Assembly: GCA_017984035.1 (NCBI GenBank)
Contig: JAGOAF010000002.1
Coordinates: 1 to 64,000, forward strand
DNA length: 64,000 nucleotides
Source: Flavobacterium sp.
Lineage (GTDB): Bacteria > Bacteroidota > Bacteroidia > Flavobacteriales > Flavobacteriaceae
Direction of reading: 5' to 3'
The stretch's first letter is position 1, and each line of letters starts with the position of its first letter. Below, piece by piece: positions 34,976-45,530 of this stretch. The notes beneath the pieces are model-generated. The model saw nothing but the letters and a program-made list of their open reading frames with translations, searched no databases and had not been told where the DNA came from. The position numbers and the translations under genes were made by a program.

Positions 34976-36193
34976 TTAAACAGTTGCAGCTACTGGCAAG
35001 GGTATTTGATTGCGTAGAAGATCTTCAAACGACTCTTTGGCACGAATTAAATGGCCTTCACCATTCATCCATAAAACCTCTGCAGGTTTGTATCTCGAAT
35101 TGTAATTCGATGACATAGAGAAGCAATAGGCTCCTGCATTTTTAAAGCAAAGAATATCTCCTTCGTTGATTTCAGCAATTCGTCTGTTATTAGCAAATGT
35201 ATCCGTTTCACAGATATAACCCACAACTGAGTAAAAACGCTCTTTCCCCTTTGGATTAGAGATGTTTTCGATATGGTGTTGTGAACCGTACAACATCGGA
35301 CGAATTAAGTGGTTGAATCCACTGTCCACTCCTGCAAAAACAGTTGAAGTAGTTTGTTTTACCACATTTACTTTTGCCAAGAAGTATCCTGCTTCACTCA
35401 CTAAGAATTTTCCTGGTTCGAATATTAATGTCAACTCTTTACCATACTCTGTACAGAAATCATTGAAACGTTTTGATAATTTTTTACCTAATTCTTCAAT
35501 GTCGGTTTCAATATCGTCTTTTTTGTAAGGTACTTTAAAACCACTACCAAAATCTAAAAATTCTAAGTTTTTGAAATTTTTGGCAACATCAAATAAGATT
35601 TCAGCTGCATACAAGAACACTTCGATATCTAAAATATCCGAACCGGTGTGCATATGAATTCCTACAATATTCATTTTTGTATTTTCTACAATACGAATTA
35701 GGTGAGGCAATTGGTGAATAGAGATACCAAATTTACTATCGATATGGCCAACAGAAATGTTCGTGTTTCCACCTGCCATAACGTGTGGATTGATACGAAT
35801 ACAAACCGGTGTCTCTGGGTATTTGGTTCCAAATTGCTCTAAGATAGACAAGTTGTCAATATTGATTTGAACCCCCATCTCAGCAACTTCCTCAATTTCC
35901 TCTAAGGATACTCCGTTAGGTGTAAAGAATATTTTTTCAGGAGAATAACCCGCATGTAATCCTAATAAAACCTCTTGGATAGAAACGGTATCTAAACCAG
36001 AACCCATATCTCTCAATAATTGCAAAATAGCCACATTGGATAAGGCTTTCATCGCATAATTAATACGTAATGTTTCTACTTTAGAAAACGCTTTAGTTAA
36101 TCGGTTGTATTGCGATTGTATTTTTTCGGCATCATAAACATATAAGGGACTACCAAATTGTTCTGCTAAATGTAATAAGTCTTTTCCTTGCAT
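34976..36193 (-). CDS. lysA: Diaminopimelate decarboxylase
   Basis: LysA decarboxylates meso-diaminopimelate to lysine, a PLP-dependent fold-III enzyme and the last step of lysine synthesis. The 405-residue protein has the PLP-lysine motif 'INYAMKALSN' near residue 49, the glycine-rich phosphate-binding 'FLDFGSGFKVP', 'FEPGKFLVSEAG', and the partner-subunit Cys region 'VGYICETDTFANNR'. The C-terminal barrel contains 'NAGAYCFSMSSNYNSR'. It is monocistronic with a very good promoter, and an array of AT-rich repeats lies just upstream of it. Confidence 0.95.
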   Translation of the reverse strand: MQGKDLLHLAEQFGSPLYVYDAEKIQSQYNRLTKAFSKVETLRINYAMKALSNVAILQLLRDMGSGLDTVSIQEVLLGLHAGYSPEKIFFTPNGVSLEEIEEVAEMGVQINIDNLSILEQFGTKYPETPVCIRINPHVMAGGNTNISVGHIDSKFGISIHQLPHLIRIVENTKMNIVGIHMHTGSDILDIEVFLYAAEILFDVAKNFKNLEFLDFGSGFKVPYKKDDIETDIEELGKKLSKRFNDFCTEYGKELTLIFEPGKFLVSEAGYFLAKVNVVKQTTSTVFAGVDSGFNHLIRPMLYGSQHHIENISNPKGKERFYSVVGYICETDTFANNRRIAEINEGDILCFKNAGAYCFSMSSNYNSRYKPAEVLWMNGEGHLIRAKESFEDLLRNQIPLPVAATV

Positions 36194-36210
36194 TGGATTC
36201 TAATTTTGGG

Positions 36211-36241
36211 CAAATTTATAGTTCTTATATCGTACAAACAA
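36211..36241 (-). promoter_or_regulatory. Predicted promoter of lysA
   Basis: On the minus strand, TTG (36241-36239), exactly 20 bases, then TAAATTTG (36218-36211). The ATG is 17 bases downstream. The fit is close to ideal. Confidence 0.75.
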
Positions 36242-36257
36242 ATTAAAAAGGATAGTT

Positions 36258-36293
36258 TAACAAAATATAACAAAATGTTTAATTTAAAACATT
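36258..36293. repeat. Phased direct repeat and dyad upstream of the lysA promoter
   Basis: TAACAAAAT occurs at 36258-36266 and again at 36268-36276, 10 bases apart. A dyad AATGTTT / AAACATT with a 6-base centre spans 36274-36293. The group starts 17 bases beyond the -33 TTG of lysA, where an activator or an AT-rich UP-like element would sit. Confidence 0.4.
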
Positions 36294-36317
36294 ATATCCG
36301 TTTTATTAAAAAAATAT

Positions 36318-36350
36318 AAAAAAAATCCCTTGAATTGAATCAAGGGATTA
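36318..36350 (-). terminator. Intrinsic terminator after gltD
   Basis: ATCCCTTGA-attgaa-TCAAGGGAT; on the minus strand the stem is followed by a long T-run. Confidence 0.88.
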
Positions 36351-36374
36351 TCGGAGAGTTGTGTTGTTGTTTAG

Positions 36375-37829
36375 TTATAATGTTGGTAAATCTCCGTTTC
36401 CTTTTGTAGGTAAGTTTGTAGAACCCATTAAGTACAAATCGACTTCTCTTGCAGCTTCACGGCCTTCAGATATAGCCCAAACAATTAATGATTGTCCTCT
36501 TCTCATATCACCTGCAGTAAAAATGTGAGGTACGTTTGTTTGGTAATTCGTTGCTTTATAGTTCGTTCTAAAATCAGTTTCAATGCCTAATTGTTCGCTT
36601 AATGTTTTTTCAGGACCTGTAAATCCTAGGGCTAATAAGGCTAAGTCACAAGGCCAGATTTTTTCTGAACCTTCTTTCTCTATTAATTCAGGGCGTTGGC
36701 CTGGAACAATTTTCCATTCGACTTCCACTGTTTTTAATGCGGTTAATTCCCCTTTATCATTCGTTATGAACTCTTTGGTGTTGATTAACCAGTTTCTATT
36801 ACAACCTTCTTCGTGTGAAGAGGATGTTTTCAATTGTAACGGCCAGTAAGGCCATGGAGTCGATTCGCTTCTTCCCACAGGTGGTTTTGGCATAATCTCA
36901 AAGTTGGTTACTGATTTGGCTCCTTGTCTGTTAGACGTACCCACACAGTCAGAACCTGTATCTCCGCCACCAATCACGATGACATCTTTTCCGGTAGCTA
37001 CAATTTGGTCTTGAACAGTTTCACCCCAAACTACTTTAGTTTGTTGTGTTAAGAATGTCATAGCTTGAACTACACCTTTAGCATCAGCTCCTTTGGTTGG
37101 CAAGCCTCTTCTTTCTGTAGCTCCACCACAAAGTACAACAGAATCAAATGCATTCAAATCGTCTACACTAAAGTTGACTCCAACATGAACGTTTGTTTTG
37201 AAAGTGATTCCTTCTGCTTCTAGGATAGCTACTCGTCTGTCGATGATTCCTTTTTCTAATTTGAAGTTTGGAATTCCGTAACGCAATAAACCTCCAATTG
37301 CATTGTCTCTTTCAAAAACGGTTACCGTATGACCGGCACGGTTCAATTGTTGAGCAGCTGCTAATCCAGCAGGTCCAGAACCTACAACTGCTACAGTTTT
37401 GCCAGTACGTTGTGTAGGAACTTGGGGTTTAATCCAACCTTCTGCGAAACCTCTTTCGACGATATTTTTCTCAATATTTTCAATAGCAACAGGTTCTTTG
37501 ATAATACCTAACACACATGATTTTTCGCAAGGTGCTGGGCATAATCTTCCAGTAAATTCCGGGAAGTTGTTGGTTGATTGCAAGATAGCCAATGCGCTTT
37601 CCCATTCTTCCTGGTGTACCATGTCGTTAAAATCAGGAATTAAATTCCCTAACGGACATGAACTGTGACAAAACGGAATACCACAATCCATACATCTTGA
37701 ACCTTGCTCTTTTATTTTTTCTTTCGATAACGGAACGGTAAATTCATTGTAATTAGAAACACGTTCTGCTACAGCGATATTACTTTCGTCCGCTCTACTA
37801 TATTCTTTAAATCCACCTATCTTTCCCAT
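36375..37829 (-). CDS. gltD: Glutamate synthase (NADPH) small subunit
   Basis: GltD feeds electrons from NADPH through FAD and [4Fe-4S] clusters to GltB. The 484-residue protein has the N-terminal cluster-binding cysteines in 'CMDCGIPFCHSSCPLGN' near residue 42 and 'CPAPCEKSCVLG' near 97. The FAD Rossmann motif is 'VAVVGSGPAGLAAAQ' near 149, and the NADPH site is 'VIVIGGGDTGSDC' near 285. The C-terminal 'IFTAGDMRRGQSLIVWAI' completes the FAD site. It starts two bases after the gltB stop, so the subunits are made in step. Confidence 0.97.
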   Translation of the reverse strand: MGKIGGFKEYSRADESNIAVAERVSNYNEFTVPLSKEKIKEQGSRCMDCGIPFCHSSCPLGNLIPDFNDMVHQEEWESALAILQSTNNFPEFTGRLCPAPCEKSCVLGIIKEPVAIENIEKNIVERGFAEGWIKPQVPTQRTGKTVAVVGSGPAGLAAAQQLNRAGHTVTVFERDNAIGGLLRYGIPNFKLEKGIIDRRVAILEAEGITFKTNVHVGVNFSVDDLNAFDSVVLCGGATERRGLPTKGADAKGVVQAMTFLTQQTKVVWGETVQDQIVATGKDVIVIGGGDTGSDCVGTSNRQGAKSVTNFEIMPKPPVGRSESTPWPYWPLQLKTSSSHEEGCNRNWLINTKEFITNDKGELTALKTVEVEWKIVPGQRPELIEKEGSEKIWPCDLALLALGFTGPEKTLSEQLGIETDFRTNYKATNYQTNVPHIFTAGDMRRGQSLIVWAISEGREAAREVDLYLMGSTNLPTKGNGDLPTL

Positions 37830-37831
37830 GA

Positions 37832-40800
37832 CTATTGTGCTATTAATTCTTCCACTTTATTTTCTTCTGCCAATCTTTGTAATGCTTTTTTGTAATCGGT
37901 TGGCATCACTTTGATAAAGTGTTTTTGTTGATTTTCCCAATCGGCTAAAATTCGTTTAGCTAACGGGCTATTAGTATACATAGAATGATTTTTAATCAAT
38001 CGTCTCAATTTAGTAATGTCTTCCGCTTCGTTTTCTTCAAAAGCGACCATTTCCATATTACAAACTGTGGCGTCGAATTTTTTCTCCGGGTCATATACAT
38101 AAGCAATACCACCACTCATACCTGCAGCGAAGTTTCTTCCAGTTTTACCTAAAATGACTACGTTCCCACCAGTCATGTATTCACAACCATGGTCCCCAAT
38201 TCCTTCTACAACTGCTGTTGCACCCGAATTACGAACCGCAAAACGTTCACCTGCCATACCATTGATATAGGCTTCCCCAGTAATTGCTCCGTAAAGGGCA
38301 ACGTTACCAATAATGATATTTTCTTCTGGTTTGAAAGTAGCTGTCGGTGGCACTTTGATAATTAATTTACCTCCAGAAAGCCCTTTTCCTAAGTAATCAT
38401 TACAGTTACCGTGGATTTTGAATGACAATCCATTTGTAGCAAATGCTCCAAAACTTTGTCCAGCCGAACCTGTAAAGTCAACCAAGATCGTATCGTCTGG
38501 CAAGCCTTGTGCGCCGTATATTTTAGAAATTTCGTTACTTAAAATAGCACCTACCGAACGGTCTGTATTTTTGATATTGAAGGTAACTCTTGTTTTCTCT
38601 TTTCTATAAATTGAAGGAATAGCCGCTTTGATAATATCAAAATCCAATACGTTTTCTAATGCGTGATCTTGTGTTGTTGTGTTGTGATTTGGAACTACGT
38701 TTGCCTTTTCTGGTTTGTAAAGAATAGTAGACAAATCCAAACCATTGGCTTTATAATGATCAATTGCTTTGTTCACATTTAATTTTTGTGATTGACCTAC
38801 CATTTCTTTTAACGTTCTAAATCCTAATTGTGCCATAATTTGACGTAATTCTTCAGCAATAAAATACATGAAGTTGATTACATGCTCAGGTGTTCCTTTG
38901 AAATTTTTTCTCAATTCAGGATCCTGTGTAGCAATACCCACTGGACAAGTATTCAAGTGACATGCTCTCATCATGATACAACCTGACGCTACTAATGGTG
39001 CAGTTGCAAATCCGAATTCTTCTGCTCCTAATAAAGCAGCTACAGCTACGTCACGACCTGTTTTTAATTGTCCGTCACACTCCAATACTACACGACTTCT
39101 TAGGTCATTCAGAATCAACGTTTGTTGTGCTTCGGCCAATCCCAATTCCCATGGAATACCGGTATGTTGTAATGAAGTCAATGGTGCAGCACCTGTTCCT
39201 CCATCGTATCCTGAAATCAAGATGACGTCAGCTTTTGCTTTGGCAACACCTGCAGCAATAGTACCAACACCTACTTCAGATACTAATTTTACGTTTACAC
39301 GTGCCTCACGGTTGGCATTTTTCAAATCAAATATCAATTGTGATAAATCTTCGATAGAATAAATATCGTGGTGTGGAGGAGGAGAAATCAATCCAACATA
39401 AGGAGTTGAATTTCTAGTTTCTGCAATCCAAGGCACAACTTTTTCTCCAGGAAGTTGTCCACCTTCACCAGGTTTCGCTCCTTGAGCCATTTTAATTTGG
39501 ATTTCTTTGGCGTTAGTCAAATAGTTAATCGACACACCAAAACGTCCAGATGCTACTTGTTTGATAGCACTATTTTTTGAGTCACCGTTTAATTCTTTTT
39601 GGAATCGTTTTGGATTTTCGCCACCTTCTCCAGAGTTACTCTTACCACCAATTCTATTCATGGCAATCGCTAAATTCTCGTGTGCCTCAGAACTAATAGA
39701 TCCGTAAGACATTGCACCTGTTTTGAATTTCTTAACGATTTCTGTCCATGGTTCCACTTCGTCAATCGAAATTGGATCTAAATTGTTGAATTCAAATAAA
39801 CCTCTAATGGTCATCAAGTTTTTACTTTGATTGTTCACCATATCAGAGTATTGCTGGTATGCTTCTGGGCTGTTCAAACGAACCGCTTGTTGCAATTTAG
39901 CAATAGTAGTAGGGTTGAACATGTGTTTTTCACCCGATCGTCTCCATCTGTAAATACCACCAATCTCCAAAGGTAATAAGTTGGCAATTTTAGAATTAGG
40001 AAATGCTTTTTGGTGTCTTTTCTTGATTTCTTTTTCTACTTCCATTAATCCAATACCTTCAATTCGAGAAGGGGTGAAAGGGAAATATTTTGTACTAAAT
40101 GATTTATTTAGTCCAAGAATTTCAAAAATTTGCGCTGCTCTGTATGAATGTAAGGTTGAGATACCAATTTTATTCATAATCTTAACAATGCCTTTTGCTA
40201 TGGCTTTGTTGTAATTAGTAATTGCATAATCCGCTTTAACTCCAGTGATATGTCCTTCATTTACTTGGTCATGAATAATTTCATTTACCATATACGGATT
40301 GATCGCGCTAGCACCGTAACCAAACAATAATGCAAAGTGGTGTGGTTCACGTGGCTCAGCCGATTCGATAATAATACCGAATTTCGAACGAACACCTAAT
40401 TTGTTTAAAGTATGGTGAATGTAAGAACAAGCCAATAACATTGGAATTGGAGCTAATTTTTCAGTAACTCCTCTATCGGAAAGGATGACTACATTACATC
40501 CTTCAGCTACTGCTTTGAATGTCGCTTGAACACATTTTTCTAATGAACGTTCTAAACCGTTTACTCCTTTTTCAATTTTATATAAAGTAGAAATAGTAAC
40601 CGATTTAAAATCGGAATGTTCAATATTTCTTAATTTATCTAAATCTTCATTCGAAATAACTGGATTTTGAATTTTGATTTTTTTACTGTGTTTTTCATCA
40701 ATATCAAAAATATTGAAATCACCACCAATGGCTAAACTAATATCAGTAATGATTTCCTCACGAATACCGTCTAAAGGTGGATTAGTAACCTGAGCAAATA

Positions 40801-42349
40801 ATTGTTTGAAATAGTTGTATAATAATTGAGGTTGTTCTGATAAAACAGCAAGTGGCGTATCATTACCCATAGAACTGATCGCTTCAGCACCTTTCGCTCC
40901 CATTGGATTAATGATAGTTTTTAAATCTTCAATGGTATAGCCAAACAAACGTTGTCTAGTATGAAAATCAACGCTTTCTGTTGGAATAGGGTTATTAGTG
41001 TATGGAATTTGAGCCAATTGAATCAAGTTTCCATCCAACCATTTTTGGTAAGGACGTTTACTTACTACCGCATTTTTAACTTCTTCGTCTTCAATAATTC
41101 GACCTTCGTTCATGTCTACCAAGAACATTTTCCCGGGCTCTAAACGACCGTGTTGAATTACATCTTCTGGATCAATATCCAATACACCAATTTCTGATGA
41201 CATGATTACAAATCCACTTTTTGTCAATGTATATCGAGAAGGACGAAGTCCATTTCTATCTAATAAAGCTCCAATTACATTTCCGTCTGTAAACGGAATA
41301 GAAGCAGGACCATCCCAAGGTTCCATGATACAAGAGTTGTATTCGTAGAACGCTTTTTTCTCTTTTGACATGGTTTGGTGTTTTTCCCAAGCTTCAGGCA
41401 CTACCATCATCATAGCTTCTGGTAAAGAACGGCCTGTCATTAATAACAATTCAACTACCATATCCATAGAAGCAGAATCGGATTTCCCTTCTAAGATGAT
41501 AGGGAATAATTTTTTAATATCGTCACCAAATACAGGACTTTCCATCAACTCTTCACGAGAACGCATACGGCTCACATTTCCTCTCAAGGTATTGATCTCT
41601 CCATTATGACACATGTATCTAAATGGTTGTGCCAAATCCCAAGAAGGAAAAGTATTAGTAGAGAAACGTTGGTGAACCAACGCTAATCTAGTAACCAAAT
41701 CGGTATCTGTTAAATCAGTATAATATCTACTGATGTCTTCTGGCATCAATAAACCTTTATATATAATAGTAGTAGTGGATAAACTAGTGAAATAGTATCG
41801 ATGACTTTCAGAAGTTTTTGAATTACGGATCGCATGCTCCGAAATTTTTCTTGCAGCAAATAATTTGGCATTGAACTCTTGTTCGGTAAGTTTCAATCCG
41901 TTTTTCCCTACGAATACTTGTTTGATCGTGGGTTCTTTTTCTGCTGCCACTTGTCCTAAATTCGATACGTCAACTGGAACATCTCTCCAACCTAATATTT
42001 GCAAATTTTGATCTTGAACACACTTTTCAAAAGTGGAAACACAAAAAGCAACTTGATTTTGACTTTTTGGTAAAAAAAGCATACCTACAGCATATTCACG
42101 AACCTCAGGTAATTGAAAATCACACACTTTTTTGAAAAAAGCGTCTGGGATATCAAATAAAATTCCTGCTCCATCTCCCGTTCTTCCATCTGCACTTACA
42201 GCACCACGATGCTCTAATTTAATTAGGATATCAAGTGCTTTGTGAATAATGTCATTCGACTTGATTCCATTCAAATTACAGATAAATCCTGCACCACAAT
42301 TGTCGTGCTCAAATTCTGGTAAATAAAGGCCTTGTTCTTTAACTTTCAT
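37832..42349 (-). CDS. gltB: Glutamate synthase large subunit
   Basis: GltB makes two glutamates from glutamine and 2-oxoglutarate, the main ammonia-assimilation route with glutamine synthetase. The 1505-residue protein starts with a 17-residue propeptide and then the catalytic Cys18 of the class II glutaminase ('[11 protein letters not shown]'). The central domain follows, then the FMN-binding TIM barrel with '[13 protein letters not shown]' and the 3Fe-4S cysteines of '[13 protein letters not shown]', and finally the C-terminal beta-helix ('[20 protein letters not shown]'). All domains are complete. It is first in the gltBD operon with its own promoter in a 407-base gap. Confidence 0.97.
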   Translation of the reverse strand: MKVKEQGLYLPEFEHDNCGAGFICNLNGIKSNDIIHKALDILIKLEHRGAVSADGRTGDGAGILFDIPDAFFKKVCDFQLPEVREYAVGMLFLPKSQNQVAFCVSTFEKCVQDQNLQILGWRDVPVDVSNLGQVAAEKEPTIKQVFVGKNGLKLTEQEFNAKLFAARKISEHAIRNSKTSESHRYYFTSLSTTTIIYKGLLMPEDISRYYTDLTDTDLVTRLALVHQRFSTNTFPSWDLAQPFRYMCHNGEINTLRGNVSRMRSREELMESPVFGDDIKKLFPIILEGKSDSASMDMVVELLLMTGRSLPEAMMMVVPEAWEKHQTMSKEKKAFYEYNSCIMEPWDGPASIPFTDGNVIGALLDRNGLRPSRYTLTKSGFVIMSSEIGVLDIDPEDVIQHGRLEPGKMFLVDMNEGRIIEDEEVKNAVVSKRPYQKWLDGNLIQLAQIPYTNNPIPTESVDFHTRQRLFGYTIEDLKTIINPMGAKGAEAISSMGNDTPLAVLSEQPQLLYNYFKQLFAQVTNPPLDGIREEIITDISLAIGGDFNIFDIDEKHSKKIKIQNPVISNEDLDKLRNIEHSDFKSVTISTLYKIEKGVNGLERSLEKCVQATFKAVAEGCNVVILSDRGVTEKLAPIPMLLACSYIHHTLNKLGVRSKFGIIIESAEPREPHHFALLFGYGASAINPYMVNEIIHDQVNEGHITGVKADYAITNYNKAIAKGIVKIMNKIGISTLHSYRAAQIFEILGLNKSFSTKYFPFTPSRIEGIGLMEVEKEIKKRHQKAFPNSKIANLLPLEIGGIYRWRRSGEKHMFNPTTIAKLQQAVRLNSPEAYQQYSDMVNNQSKNLMTIRGLFEFNNLDPISIDEVEPWTEIVKKFKTGAMSYGSISSEAHENLAIAMNRIGGKSNSGEGGENPKRFQKELNGDSKNSAIKQVASGRFGVSINYLTNAKEIQIKMAQGAKPGEGGQLPGEKVVPWIAETRNSTPYVGLISPPPHHDIYSIEDLSQLIFDLKNANREARVNVKLVSEVGVGTIAAGVAKAKADVILISGYDGGTGAAPLTSLQHTGIPWELGLAEAQQTLILNDLRSRVVLECDGQLKTGRDVAVAALLGAEEFGFATAPLVASGCIMMRACHLNTCPVGIATQDPELRKNFKGTPEHVINFMYFIAEELRQIMAQLGFRTLKEMVGQSQKLNVNKAIDHYKANGLDLSTILYKPEKANVVPNHNTTTQDHALENVLDFDIIKAAIPSIYRKEKTRVTFNIKNTDRSVGAILSNEISKIYGAQGLPDDTILVDFTGSAGQSFGAFATNGLSFKIHGNCNDYLGKGLSGGKLIIKVPPTATFKPEENIIIGNVALYGAITGEAYINGMAGERFAVRNSGATAVVEGIGDHGCEYMTGGNVVILGKTGRNFAAGMSGGIAYVYDPEKKFDATVCNMEMVAFEENEAEDITKLRRLIKNHSMYTNSPLAKRILADWENQQKHFIKVMPTDYKKALQRLAEENKVEELIAQ

Positions 42350-42366
42350 GCTTGATAATTTTTTTA

Positions 42367-42374
42367 CAAAATTA
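42367..42374 (-). promoter_or_regulatory. Predicted -7 element of gltB
   Basis: The minus strand reads TAATTTTG, 17 bases before the gltB ATG. Confidence 0.55.
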
Positions 42375-42698
42375 AATAATTCACACTATTTACCGAATCC
42401 AAACCCTCATTTGGGTTGATTTTTACCAAAATAATAGAAAAGACTATTTTAAATGAAGATATTGTTATTAAATGGTGATTGAATTGAGGTATTGACAATT
42501 GTAAGTGCGAATTTTACCTTAAAAATGCTGAATTTGAAGCTAAAAACAGAAATATAACAGAATGTTATTTTTTGTAACAAATTAGTTGTTATAATTTAAA
42601 TTTTATTAAAAAATCACTCTTTTCGGCAAAGCTTCAAATATAATTCGGTAGAACTTCTTTTTTAATGAAAAAAATATATTGTATGTATATTATTTTGC
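42375..42698. other. Gene-free regulatory spacer between gltB and sucC
   Basis: This is the only stretch of more than 300 bases without a gene. It is very AT-rich, and I see no ORF with coding character. It holds an imperfect hairpin with AACCC / GGGTT arms (about 42397-42426), and two adjacent dyads with a shared TAACA half-site: ATAACA-gaa-TGTTAT (42554-42568) and TAACAA-attag-TTGTTA (42575-42591). These are candidate operators for either divergent gene. No known consensus is recognised. Confidence 0.4.
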
Positions 42699-42706
42699 TA
42701 TTTTTG
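42699..42706 (+). promoter_or_regulatory. Predicted -7 element of sucC
   Basis: TATTTTTG is 50 bases before the sucC ATG. A TTG at 42679-42681 lies 17 bases upstream. Confidence 0.6.
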
Positions 42707-42756
42707 TACCACTTTTATTCTGAAATAATTTCAGAGAAGCAGACAAATTCTTAATT

Positions 42757-43950
42757 ATGAACATACACGAATATCAAGGAAAAGAGATTCTATCTAGTTA
42801 TGGAGTTCGCATTCAACGCGGAATCGTAGCTAATAGCCCAGTAGAAGCTGTTGCTGCAGCGAAACAATTAACTGCCGAAACCGGAACCGGTTGGTACGTT
42901 GTTAAAGCACAAGTTCACGCAGGTGGACGTGGAAAAGGTGGTGGTGTAAAGTTGGCTAAAAACTTACAACAAGTAGAAGAGATTTCTGAGCAAATCATCG
43001 GAATGCAATTGGTAACACCTCAAACTTCTGCAGAAGGTAAAAAAGTACACAAAGTTTTAATTGCTGAGGATGTATATTATCCGGGTGAAAGCGAAACTTC
43101 TGAATTTTATGTGTCTGTTTTATTGAACAGAGCTACAGGTCGCAATATGATTATGTATTCTACTGAAGGTGGAATGGATATCGAGGAAGTGGCTGAACAC
43201 ACACCACATTTAATTTTTACAGAAGAAATTGATCCAGCTGTTGGATTACAAGGATTCCAAGCAAGACGAATTGCTTTTAATTTAGGTCTTTCTGGAAATG
43301 CTTTCAAAGAAATGGTAAAATTCATCGATTCTTTATACAATGCGTATATCGGTTCAGATGCCTCTATGTTTGAAATCAACCCAGTTTTAAAAACTTCAGA
43401 TGATAAAATTTTAGCAGTGGATGCTAAAGTAAATATTGACGACAACGCTTTGTACAGACAAAAAGCGTATGCCGACATGCGTGATATTCGTGAGGAAAAT
43501 CCAATAGAAGTAGAAGCAAAAGAAGTAGGGTTAAATTATGTTGACCTTGACGGAACTGTTGGATGTATGGTAAACGGAGCTGGATTAGCAATGGCTACTA
43601 TGGATTTAATTAAATATGCAGGTTTTGAACCAGCTAACTTCCTTGACGTAGGAGGAACTGCTGATGCAAAACGTGTTGAGACTGCTTTCCGTATTATCTT
43701 AAAAGATCCAAATGTGAAAGCTATCTTAATCAATATTTTTGGTGGAATTGTTCGTTGTGACCGTGTGGCACAAGGGGTAGTTGATGCTTATAAAAATATG
43801 GGTGATGCAATTAAAGTGCCAATCATTGTTCGTTTACAAGGTACAAACGCTGCCATTGCAAAAGAATTAATTGATAATTCAGGAATGCCAATTTTATCTG
43901 CTGTTGAATTTCAAGAAGCAGCTGATCAAGTACAAGCGGCACTTTCTTAA
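42757..43950 (+). CDS. sucC: Succinyl-CoA synthetase (ADP-forming) subunit beta
   Basis: SucC with SucD interconverts succinyl-CoA and succinate with nucleotide synthesis in the TCA cycle. The 397-residue protein has the N-terminal ATP-grasp domain ('MNIHEYQGKEIL', 'QVHAGGRGKGGGVKLA', 'FEINPVL') and the C-terminal CoA-ligase-like domain with 'DGTVGCMVNGAGLAMATMD', 'NFLDVGGTAD' and 'NIFGGIVRCD'. No sucD is adjacent, so the alpha subunit is encoded elsewhere, unlike the sucCD operon of many bacteria. It is monocistronic with a strong terminator. Confidence 0.97.
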   Translation: MNIHEYQGKEILSSYGVRIQRGIVANSPVEAVAAAKQLTAETGTGWYVVKAQVHAGGRGKGGGVKLAKNLQQVEEISEQIIGMQLVTPQTSAEGKKVHKVLIAEDVYYPGESETSEFYVSVLLNRATGRNMIMYSTEGGMDIEEVAEHTPHLIFTEEIDPAVGLQGFQARRIAFNLGLSGNAFKEMVKFIDSLYNAYIGSDASMFEINPVLKTSDDKILAVDAKVNIDDNALYRQKAYADMRDIREENPIEVEAKEVGLNYVDLDGTVGCMVNGAGLAMATMDLIKYAGFEPANFLDVGGTADAKRVETAFRIILKDPNVKAILINIFGGIVRCDRVAQGVVDAYKNMGDAIKVPIIVRLQGTNAAIAKELIDNSGMPILSAVEFQEAADQVQAALS

Positions 43951-43967
43951 TTAGGAAACAATTTGAT

Positions 43968-44002
43968 AAAAAAAATCCTGAGTGAAAGCTCAGGATTTTT
44001 TT
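43968..44002. terminator. Bidirectional terminator between sucC and the DUF1456 gene
   Basis: ATCCTGAG-tgaaag-CTCAGGAT with flanking A and T runs. Confidence 0.9.
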
Positions 44003-44005
44003 GTT

Positions 44006-44467
44006 TTATGAATTTTTCTTCCCATTTTTAAATTGTACTTTTTCTACAACTTGCACCTTTGGGGTTGCTTTAGCATTACTTTTCTTAAATGGTTTCTTTG
44101 CTCCAGAAAAAGATTTTGGTTTTTGATCTCCTCTTGCTTTTTCCGGATCTCTTGGACTAGCTTTAAATTCAGGTCGGTCTTTTGTATTTTCTTTCTTCGG
44201 AATTTCGGCTTTGTGTTTGGCTAAAACTTCGTTGGGATTTTTCGGATTTTCTTTAGTTCCTCTCAAATGAATTACCAAACCATTTAAGAAATTGCGCAAC
44301 ACTTGGTCACCACATTCCATATAGTTTTCATGTTTTTCATCTCGAAAGAAGGCACCTAATTCAGATTTTGAAATTCTAAAATCTACTAATTCTAAGATTT
44401 CAACTATTTGGTCATCACGAAGCATCAAGGCTACTCGTAATTTTTTAAAGATATCGTTATTGGTCAT
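44006..44467 (-). CDS. DUF1456-family protein with basic tail
   Basis: This 153-residue protein is related to E. coli YehS. The N-terminal DUF1456 region (residues 1-68) contains 'NNDIFKKLRVALMLRDDQIVEILEL' in part and 'SKSELGAFFRDEKHENY', a small all-helical unit. The family normally has two such repeats. Here only one and a half are clear, followed by an 80-residue Lys/Pro-rich, probably disordered tail ('KPKSFSGAKKPFKKSNAK'). The tail suggests nucleic-acid binding, but this is only inferred. It may share a transcript with the epimerase gene 41 bases upstream. Confidence 0.82.
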   Translation of the reverse strand: MTNNDIFKKLRVALMLRDDQIVEILELVDFRISKSELGAFFRDEKHENYMECGDQVLRNFLNGLVIHLRGTKENPKNPNEVLAKHKAEIPKKENTKDRPEFKASPRDPEKARGDQKPKSFSGAKKPFKKSNAKATPKVQVVEKVQFKNGKKNS

Positions 44468-44508
44468 GAGTTTATTTTTTACAAAGGTACATTTAAAAAG
44501 TAGTTATT

Positions 44509-45519
44509 TTAGAATAATTGCACTCCGGTTCCGTTTCCTTCGGCATAGTTGATTTTTCCGAATTCCATAGAAACTCCACTCGCAATATCTTCACTTAGTA
44601 ATAAAGGCCCATCCATATCAACATAATCCAATTCAGGGAGTATTTGGGCTATGGCAGAAATGCCAACAGTAGATTCCGTCATACAGCCTGCCATGGTGCG
44701 TAAACCCAAACGTCTTGCTTCATGTATCATGCGTCGCCCAGGAGTAAGACCACCACATTTGGCTAATTTGATATTGACTCCGTGAAAATGTTGAAAGCAT
44801 TTTGCCACATCTTCTTCTTTGATACAACTTTCATCTGCAATTATAGGTAAAGCGGAATGTTTAAATACTTCTTTATGACCATCCCAGTTGTCTGCGGCTA
44901 AAGGTTGTTCTAAAAATTCGACCCCCAGTTTTTTCAATGCTATAGAATTGGTAATCGTTTCATCGACCTCCCATCCACAATTAGCATCAATTCTAAAAAT
45001 GGCATTACTGTTTTTTCGGAGTGCTTTTACAATGGCAATGTCTTCTTGCGTTCCTAATTTAATTTTATAAATTGGCCAGGGAAGTTCATTCATTTTAGCT
45101 ACCATTTTTTCGATAGGAGCTATGCCAATGGTATAATCAGTTAATGGATTTTTTTCAGTGCTGTAATTCCATAATTCGTATAATTTTTTCCCTTTTTTAC
45201 GTGCATATAAATCATTATAGGCATTGTCTAAAGCGCACAAAGCAAATAAGTTATGTTGTAAATATGGATGTATTTTGTCCCAAAAATCTTCGGGTGTTTC
45301 AGTTCCTGATGTTTCAATAATTGGTCTGATTTTTTCCAAATCAGCTAGCATCATAGGTACCGTAATATTGTAATAGGGATTGGAAGAAGCTTCGCCAAAA
45401 CCAGAGAATTCACCGTCATTTAAAGTAACAATAACGCACGGTTGCAAATCAATTGATTTTCTTGAAATGGTAAAAGTGTGTTTTAATTTGAGGTCGTAGG
45501 CTTTTAAAATCAGTTCCAT
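44509..45519 (-). CDS. Dipeptide epimerase (enolase superfamily)
   Basis: This 336-residue enzyme of the muconate-lactonising subgroup probably epimerises L-Ala-D/L-Glu and similar dipeptides from cell-wall turnover. The capping domain spans residues 1-115. The barrel carries the catalytic lysines in 'IYKIKLGTQED' (KxK), metal ligands in 'FRIDANCGW', 'EFLEQPLA' and 'IADESCIKEED', and the second base Lys in 'INIKLAKCGG'-like 'VNIKLAKCGG'. The C-terminal 'YVDMDGPLLLSED' matches the AEE-specificity 'DxD' region. It is placed just after uvrB (11 bases), probably co-transcribed. Confidence 0.88.
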   Translation of the reverse strand: MELILKAYDLKLKHTFTISRKSIDLQPCVIVTLNDGEFSGFGEASSNPYYNITVPMMLADLEKIRPIIETSGTETPEDFWDKIHPYLQHNLFALCALDNAYNDLYARKKGKKLYELWNYSTEKNPLTDYTIGIAPIEKMVAKMNELPWPIYKIKLGTQEDIAIVKALRKNSNAIFRIDANCGWEVDETITNSIALKKLGVEFLEQPLAADNWDGHKEVFKHSALPIIADESCIKEEDVAKCFQHFHGVNIKLAKCGGLTPGRRMIHEARRLGLRTMAGCMTESTVGISAIAQILPELDYVDMDGPLLLSEDIASGVSMEFGKINYAEGNGTGVQLF

Positions 45520-45530
45520 AAACTAAAAAA

